From Bacteroidales bacterium (GTDB taxonomy: Bacteria > Bacteroidota > Bacteroidia > Bacteroidales > UBA12077), in NCBI GenBank assembly GCA_030600865.1, contig JAUVUS010000025.1:1-12080 (forward strand): a DNA stretch of 12,080 nucleotides. The letters run 5' to 3'. This document shows, one piece after another, positions 10,201-12,080 of the stretch. The translations under genes and the position numbers were made by a program. The notes beneath the pieces are model-generated. The model saw only the letters and a program-made list of their open reading frames with translations, was not told the DNA's origin and ran no database searches. Positions within the stretch are counted from its first letter, which is position 1. The number at the start of each line of letters is the position of its first letter.

Positions 10201-12080
10201 GTAGATGATAATACAGGTACTCAGCAGAATACAGCAATTGAAATAACTGTTTTAGCAAATGACCAAAATCTTGGTGATGGTGTCAATAGTGTTACAATAA
10301 GTACAGCTCCTACAGGTGCTATGGGAACAGCAGTTGTTAATCCTTCAAATACAATCACATTTACTCCGACAAGTGGATATACAGGAACCGCTACGTTCCA
10401 GTACGAAGTATGTGATAATGATGCGGAATGCTCAATAGCAACTGTTACTATTGTTGTTGACAATGTGGACGATCAGCCAATAGCAGTTGACGATAGTGAT
10501 GTAACGGACGAAGATGTTGCAATCACAATAGATGTTTTAGCGAATGACGGTGGCTTGTTTGATGGTGGAATTATAGTAACAATTGATGCAAATCCTGATA
10601 ATGGAACCGTACAGGTAAATCCTGATAATACAATTACCTATACTCCAAATATTGATTGGTATGGTAATGATGTATTTTCTTATGAAGTATGCGATGTCGA
10701 TGGTGATTGTGACACAGCAGATGTTACAATTACTGTAAATCCTGTTAACGATTATGCTCCGGTTGCAAATGACGATTCTTGTGCAACAAGTATGAATACA
10801 CAAGTAATAATTGATGCCTTAATAAATGATACAGATTTAGATGATGGAGGATTGGTAGTCACTATTGAAACACCTCCTGCTTCAGGTTCAACAAATATTA
10901 TCGATAACGAAATTATCTTTACTCCAGCCACTGATTATACTGGTACAATAACTCTGGATTATAGAGTTTGCGATAGAGATAATGATTGCGATATAGCATC
11001 TGTCAAAATTGAAGTTAAAAATTCAAATGTTGTTCCAACTGCTATTGACGATAATATTTCAACGATTGAAAATATATCGGTTGATATTAATGTTTTAGCA
11101 AACGATACAGGACTTGATGAGGGAATAGGTGCTGTTACACTGTTTACAGCTCCTGAAAATGGCACTTGTATTGTAAATGCAGATTATACCTTAACCTACA
11201 CTCCTGGTATTGATTTTGTTGGAAATGATAGTTTGGAATATAAAGTTGAAGATATCGATGGTGATTTTGATATGGCTAAGGTTTATATTACTGTTACTGC
11301 TAAACCAAATTATGTTCCTGTAGCTGTTGATGATTCACGTGGTACAAGTATAAATACCCCTGTTGATATTGATGTTTTAGTAAATGATACAGGATTAGAT
11401 GATGGAGGTATTGTAGTAACAATTCATTCAGCTCCAAATCCTTTGGAGGGTTCGGTTACAGTAAATGGAGATAAGACAATTACATTTACTCCGGTTGCCG
11501 ATTATATAGGTACTTCAACATTTGAATATCAGGTTTGCGATAAAGATACTGACTGTGATATTGCTACGGTTACCATCAATGTAAAAGAAAATAATTTAAT
11601 TCCGGTTGCTTCAGATGATGAAGTAACAACATATAAAAATGAATCTGTTATTGTTGATGTATTAAATAATGATATCAATTTAGAAGATGGTATTAAGGAG
11701 TTAAAAATACATACAAATCCTTTAAATGGTAGTGTAATTGTTAATGCAGATAATACTATAACATATACTCCTGCTATGTGGTATCTCGGATCAGATCAGT
11801 TCGAATATATGATTGAAGATATAGACGGAGATTATGACATAGCAACCGTTACGGTAAATATTATTGATAAACCCAACTTTATTCCTGAAGCTTTTGCTGA
11901 TAGCAGAGGAACGACAATAAATACTCCTGTTAATGTGGTTGTTTTATTAAACGATTTAGGTCTTGACGATGGAGGAATTGTTGTTAGTATAAAAACCGCA
12001 CCAAATCCTGCAGAAGGTTCTGCGGTGGTAAATCTAGCTGATAATACCATTGATTTTACTCCGGCAACCGATTATCTTGG
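4213..12080 (+). CDS. Giant secreted tandem-95/Big_9 Ig-repeat protein, probable surface adhesin, 3' end outside window
   Basis: One frame stays open for 2,622 codons with no stop and leaves the window. The start is set by an in-frame stop at 4198-4200 and a good Sec signal peptide. After it come about 320 unassigned beta-rich residues, a FlgD-like segment (about 340-409), cadherin-like segments (about 537-628 and 632-730), two Ig/PKD-like domains each with one Cys pair (about 729-880), and a short linking domain (880-970). The repeats occupy residues 972-2622: 17 complete and one cut, each around 93 residues, with hallmarks VAxDD, a VLxND segment, NADGTFTYTPDADY and an Asp-rich loop. Such repeats form extended Ca-dependent stalks in adhesins, so adhesion is the inferred role. 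No catalytic domain is visible. In Bacteroidota such proteins usually end in a type IX sorting domain, which cannot be checked here. The codons are AT- and Asp/Asn/Thr-biased throughout, and no frameshift is seen. Confidence 0.93.
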   Translation, partial: MKRAILYIFILFTISVNAQEGTKQLMPNSNDRLWLEFNVFSGNDFGNYSANEKERIHIYLNAGETIHFGMRMYTASNYGGNVLTNAALVYFRIKDPSGTIIFPEQSMRTSGNGYIDSYTEAVTGPNGVVLNGTIISGGYNSLTYTAATTGNHYIEFNTTSTGRTRFALEYFDITVTDASNNVITNPGEPNISAGRLWSKGWVFTNTSFDLYPVKAEFYVFTSDEFINKVNYEMKPYSFSFVANSYGVSPVTTENYIERAQSQDDDQTTGDISEYRIYLNDPDRLVWPNTTLAPPKVQVWAEDTLIYDYDYYRNPMLDTIDKDFMLLEKNMSTCPHESITIFKIESSLDGFVAIIVDIDGGGYSTDGNDRVIYRNMKKGLNYILWNFKDDNGNIVLNADYTASATFLGRGPAHFPLYDVESLSGLSTSSVRPFRKLELTNYWDDSQITTWGDALGAMDETQRTQVVINEDVPRMWTFNSAQQNTPHNGNMNTLNSWFHAVDLGLSNMTFRVAQSDTKCVDGLAPYVGDVYKYGDKNIIMNFEDTDLSIKFFDPTDQPLNSIRVLSLPDNGTLSLSGTPVTVNQDISSANINFLTFDPDTDWYGKAQFAWQAYNGTRWSLNQDSVYLIINTDPTIDPIADQTICTNTSLEDMPFTIDDDETPSELNVIAYSHNPSLVPNSNILIGGSGTNRTITVTPNSNTSGFAIIYVKVDDGLSEVIEEFSLYVGPDLNFSGDTTVCVGDDLDLIAQEVGAVYEWKLESTTLGTSKTLNIAAASVQAGNYSLTVTKDGCSATRYFEVAVAPLTTFTGDVDVCVGEEISLSADETVAIYSWKKGAVEIATTKVLTISDAQLSDDGNDYTLEVTKEGCNNTSDPFTISVINEPDKDLTVTGSTVNLGNNGTLTITSAENGIVYDAYIGGTFITTETGTGANLVLTIPSADLSIGDNIVDIMANNGNCEVSLNNSAIVHVNVLPVANDDTETVDEDASVNIDVLNNDSGLDDGGIVVTITDNPDHGVAAIQPDNTITYTPDPDYFGVDDFTYQIEDVDNDTDDALVTITVNSVNDVVDAIDDAFNVNEDGTLNEDLLTNDLNLGDGGITTSLVSDVSNGTLLLNADGTFTYTPDADYNGTDNFTYRLSDTNGDTDDAIVTITVSSVNDIVDAVDDIFSVDEDVTLNEDVLTNDLNLGDGGLTTIVVSDVSHGALTLNADGTFTYIPDADYHGSDSFTYQLSDTDGDNDNATVTITVNSVNDIPVANDDAESTNQDTDVDVSVLSNDSGLGDGVKSLTVTSGPANGSTTVNVDNTITYSPNAGFSGTNTFTYEVCDNDDECATATVTVIVDNQDDQPVAVDDNAVTNEDNAVTVDVLANDQDLYDGGLVVTVTSAPTNGVTLVNVDNTVTYTPDADYNGADVFTYQVCDGDNDCDNANVNVTINSVDDIVDAIDDVFTVDEDNILNESVLTNDLNLGDGGISVSELTGVSHGTLSLNADGSFTYTPDADYNGSDSFTYRLRDTDNDTDDATVTITVSSVNDVVDAVDDSFTVDEDGTLNEDVLTNDLNLGDGGLTTTVVSNVSNGTLTLNANGTFTYTPNADYYGSDSFTYQLNDIDGDSDNAIVTITVNSVNDVVDAIDDAFSVNEDGTLNDNVITNDLNLGDGGIETIVVSDVSHGTLTLNLDGTFTYIPDVDYNGSDSFTYELSDTDGDTDNATVTITVNSVNDTPVATDDSYSVNEDVTLNDNVSTNDLNLGDGGISVSELTGVSHGTLNLNADGSFDYTPDADYNGADGFTYQICDGDPDCDNGTVSINVFPVDDIVIAVDDNYTVNEDETLNDDVLTNDQNLGDGGLVVSLLTDVTNGSLTLNADGTFSYTGNAEFNGSDSFTYQLIDDDGDTDDATVNITIDPVDDLVDAVDDSYSVDEDDVLNGNVQDNDQNLGDGNISISLVTDVTNGVLVLNSDGTFTYTPDADYNGPDSFTYEIEDDDGDTDQAIVSITVNPVNDTPLAVDDNTGTQQNTAIEITVLANDQNLGDGVNSVTISTAPTGAMGTAVVNPSNTITFTPTSGYTGTATFQYEVCDNDAECSIATVTIVVDNVDDQPIAVDDSDVTDEDVAITIDVLANDGGLFDGGIIVTIDANPDNGTVQVNPDNTITYTPNIDWYGNDVFSYEVCDVDGDCDTADVTITVNPVNDYAPVANDDSCATSMNTQVIIDALINDTDLDDGGLVVTIETPPASGSTNIIDNEIIFTPATDYTGTITLDYRVCDRDNDCDIASVKIEVKNSNVVPTAIDDNISTIENISVDINVLANDTGLDEGIGAVTLFTAPENGTCIVNADYTLTYTPGIDFVGNDSLEYKVEDIDGDFDMAKVYITVTAKPNYVPVAVDDSRGTSINTPVDIDVLVNDTGLDDGGIVVTIHSAPNPLEGSVTVNGDKTITFTPVADYIGTSTFEYQVCDKDTDCDIATVTINVKENNLIPVASDDEVTTYKNESVIVDVLNNDINLEDGIKELKIHTNPLNGSVIVNADNTITYTPAMWYLGSDQFEYMIEDIDGDYDIATVTVNIIDKPNFIPEAFADSRGTTINTPVNVVVLLNDLGLDDGGIVVSIKTAPNPAEGSAVVNLADNTIDFTPATDYL
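5230..5439 (+). other. FlgD-like/Ig segment within the giant protein
   Basis: Residues 340-409 contain VDIDGGGYSTDGNDRVIY, then GLNYILWNFKDDNGNIV and a final ADYTASATF strand. This is the 'G-x-N-x-I-x-W-[DN]-x-x-D-x-x-G-N-x-V' pattern of FlgD-like domains found in large Bacteroidota surface proteins. The match is by eye, and the domain borders are approximate. Confidence 0.5.
5821..6402 (+). other. Two cadherin-like beta-sandwich segments preceding the Ig pair
   Basis: Residues 537-628 have the pattern LPDNGTLSLSGTPVTVNQD followed by NFLTFDPDTDWYGKAQFAWQ, which resembles the CSPG/cadherin-like repeat with 'NGTL...LTFxPxxxWxGxxxFxxxxxxG'. Residues 632-730 (PIADQTICTN through VDDGLSEVIEEFSLYV) look like a second, more divergent Ig/cadherin-like fold. 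They are related in design to the downstream tandem repeats but are not part of the periodic array. Confidence 0.55.
6397..6852 (+). other. Two tandem Ig/PKD-like domains with paired cysteines
   Basis: Each unit has the design C-V-G-[DE]-[DE], then Y-x-W about 16 residues later, then a [DE]-G-C near the end. The first unit has Cys737, Trp755 and Cys789; the second has Cys812, Trp830 and Cys866. Spacing between the cysteines is 52 and 54 residues. The two are clear duplicates of each other and resemble Ig-like/PKD-like domains common in Bacteroidota secreted proteins. Each Cys pair is likely a disulfide, by inference. Confidence 0.65.
7126..7404 (+). repeat. Repeat R1 (type B-like, no Cys pair)
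   Basis: 93 residues, VANDDTETVDEDASVNIDVL at the front, QPDNTITYTPDPDYFG in the middle, loop EDVDNDTDDA. It is the first unit after the non-periodic N-terminal domains. Confidence 0.9.
7405..7683 (+). repeat. Repeat R2 (type A)
   Basis: 93 residues, loop SDTNGDTDDA and exit VSSVND. The VSS exit is shared only with R6, including a 24-nt identical DNA run (7647-7670 against 8763-8786). Confidence 0.9.
7684..7962 (+). repeat. Repeat R3 (type A)
   Basis: 93 residues, GGLTTIVVSDVSHGALTL, loop SDTDGDNDNA. Closest visible relative is R7 (GGLTTTVVSNVSNGTLTL), with a 23-nt identical run at 7726-7748 and 8842-8864. Confidence 0.9.
7963..8241 (+). repeat. Repeat R4 (type B, Cys pair)
   Basis: 93 residues, LGDGVKSLTVTSGP, loop CDNDDEC, exit VDNQDDQP. 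Matches R12, which has LGDGVNSVT, CDNDAEC and VDNVDDQP. Confidence 0.9.
8242..8520 (+). repeat. Repeat R5 (type B, Cys pair)
   Basis: 93 residues, VLANDQDLYDGGLVVTVTS, loop CDGDNDC. Pairs with R13 (VLANDGGLFDGGIIVTI, CDVDGDC). Its back half also matches the back half of R9. Confidence 0.9.
8521..8799 (+). repeat. Repeat R6 (type A)
   Basis: 93 residues, GGISVSELTGVSHGTLSL, loop RDTDNDTDDA, exit VSSVND. Shares a 32-nt identical run (8617-8648) with R9 (9454-9485). Confidence 0.9.
8800..9078 (+). repeat. Repeat R7 (type A)
   Basis: 93 residues, GGLTTTVVSNVSNGTLTL, loop NDIDGDSDNA. Follows R6 as R3 follows R2, which supports copying of the pair as a block. Confidence 0.9.
9079..9357 (+). repeat. 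Repeat R8 (type A)
   Basis: 93 residues, GGIETIVVSDVSHGTLTLNL, FTYIPDVDYNGSDSFTY, loop SDTDGDTDNA. Very like R3 in its second half. Confidence 0.9.
9358..9636 (+). repeat. Repeat R9 (type A front, type B back, Cys pair)
   Basis: 93 residues. The front half carries type A LNDNVSTNDLNLGDGG and the R6-like SVSELTGVSHGTL. The back half switches to NGADGFTYQICDGDPDCDNG, closely matching R5. It is the only type A-fronted unit with the Cys pair. Confidence 0.9.
9637..9915 (+). repeat. Repeat R10 (type A)
   Basis: 93 residues, LNDDVLTNDQNLGDGGLVVS, DVTNGSLTLNADGTFSYTGN, loop IDDDGDTDDA. Shares the DVTNG segment and DDDGDTD loop with neighbouring R11. Confidence 0.9.
9916..10194 (+). repeat. Repeat R11 (type A)
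   Basis: 93 residues, LNGNVQDNDQNLGDGNISIS (GN in place of the usual GG), DVTNGVLVLNSDG, loop EDDDGDTDQA. Last of the 11 units of exactly 279 nt. Confidence 0.9.
10195..10479 (+). repeat. Repeat R12 (type B, Cys pair)
   Basis: 95 residues. The first unit to break the 279-nt period, with two extra residues around STAPTGAMGTAVVNPSN. Loop CDNDAEC, exit VDNVDDQP as in R4. Confidence 0.88.
10480..10761 (+). repeat. Repeat R13 (type B, Cys pair)
   Basis: 94 residues, VTDEDVAITIDVLANDGG, NPDNTITYTPNIDWYGNDVF, loop CDVDGDC. R5-like and in the same order relative to R12 as R5 to R4. Confidence 0.88.
10762..11037 (+). repeat. Repeat R14 (type B, Cys pair)
   Basis: 92 residues, the shortest unit. VANDDSCATSMNTQV carries one extra Cys. 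Loop CDRDNDC, exit KIEVKNSN. Belongs to the same register as R16 and R18. Confidence 0.87.
11038..11319 (+). repeat. Repeat R15 (type B, no Cys pair)
   Basis: 94 residues, NDTGLDEGIGAVTL, loop EDIDGDFDMA, exit AKPNYVP. Front half of the first 567-nt two-domain super-unit. R17 is its counterpart. One unpaired Cys lies in NGTCIVNADY. Confidence 0.87.
11320..11604 (+). repeat. Repeat R16 (type B, Cys pair)
   Basis: 95 residues, DDSRGTSINTPVDIDVL, APNPLEGSVTVNG, loop CDKDTDC, exit VKENN. Counterpart of R18, which has DSRGTTINTPV and APNPAEGS. Confidence 0.87.
11605..11886 (+). repeat. Repeat R17 (type B, no Cys pair)
   Basis: 94 residues, NDINLEDGIKELKI, NADNTITYTPAMWYLGSDQF, loop EDIDGDYDIA, exit DKPNFIP. 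Matches R15 in the DGI/EGI core, the EDIDGD loop and the KPN linker. Confidence 0.87.
11887..12080 (+). repeat. Repeat R18 (type B, cut by window edge)
   Basis: 64 complete residues of the unit are visible, DSRGTTINTPVNVVVLLNDL through FTPATDYLG. The acidic DD of the entry motif is AD here. The loop and any Cys pair lie beyond the window. Its register with R16 predicts a Cys pair. Confidence 0.85.

Larger units (their letters stand above)
7126..12080 (+). repeat. Tandem array of 18 Ig-like (tandem-95/Big_9) coding repeats, R1 to R18
   Basis: Units begin at 7126, 7405, 7684, 7963, 8242, 8521, 8800, 9079, 9358, 9637, 9916, 10195, 10480, 10762, 11038, 11320, 11605 and 11887, measured at the residue two before the DD of VAxDD. 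R1-R11 are all exactly 279 nt. R12-R17 are 285, 282, 276, 282, 285 and 282 nt, and R18 is cut by the window. Two families are mixed: type A (LNEDVLTNDLNLGDGG ... LNADGTFTYTPDADYNG) and type B (VDVLxND ... VVTVTSxP ... VNxDNTITYTP). All length differences are multiples of three, so gain or loss of units preserves the frame. Confidence 0.93.

Noticed and set aside
10221..12050. Four - strand open frames (10221-10463, 10537-10803, 10959-11165, 11832-12050) in the repeat array
   Set aside because: They mirror the Asp/Asn/Thr-biased codons of the repeats, give low-complexity products, and overlap continuous coding on the + strand.
7126..12080. Direct repeats considered as a CRISPR or non-coding satellite array
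   Set aside because: The unit is about 279 nt, fully coding in one frame, and varies mainly in ways that keep an Ig-like protein pattern. There are no short repeats with unique spacers.
3509..12080. Idea that the SiaC-family gene and the giant gene form one operon or a new two-gene system
   Set aside because: A 9-bp terminator with a T tract and 268 nt of non-coding DNA separate them. Only proximity supports a link.

Overview
This is an AT-rich window with the gene content and order of a Bacteroidota genome, probably a Bacteroidales/Marinilabiliales-like or related lineage. The evidence is the run rplT, dapB, a long signal peptidase I and a WbqC-family gene, the weak Shine-Dalgarno sequences, one TAnnTTTG-type promoter element, and the style of the large secreted repeat protein. 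The order-level guess is inference.

Left third (1-3944), housekeeping and accessory chromosomal genes, all on the + strand. rplT (ribosomal protein L20) ends at a strong intrinsic terminator. dapB (lysine/diaminopimelate synthesis) and lepB (signal peptidase I) follow as a tight pair 17 nt apart, closed by a second hairpin terminator. Then come a WbqC-family gene and an orphan SiaC/DUF1987 phosphoprotein gene, closed by a third hairpin terminator. Nothing in this part is mobile or broken.

Middle (3945-4212). A 268-nt AT-rich intergenic stretch with no gene and no convincing RNA. It is presumably the leader of the next gene.

Right two thirds (4213-12080). One uninterrupted + strand reading frame of at least 2,622 codons runs off the right edge. 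I translated it codon by codon and found no in-frame stop. It encodes a secreted giant protein with a Sec signal peptide, about 950 residues of mixed beta-sandwich domains (a FlgD-like segment, cadherin-like segments and two Cys-containing Ig/PKD-like domains), and then at least 17 complete and one cut tandem-95/Big_9-type bacterial Ig repeats. The first 11 repeats are each exactly 279 nt. Later units vary from 276 to 285 nt. The array is a mosaic: pairs of repeats have been copied as blocks, one unit looks chimeric, and the right end has a 567-nt two-domain super-repeat. Seven repeats carry an all-or-none cysteine pair flanking an Asp-rich loop, where the other repeats carry other residues. 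The likely role is a cell-surface or matrix adhesin. A C-terminal anchoring or type IX sorting domain would lie outside the window.

I see no CRISPR array, tRNA, rRNA, insertion sequence or phage gene. The most distinctive content is the repeat architecture of the giant protein.
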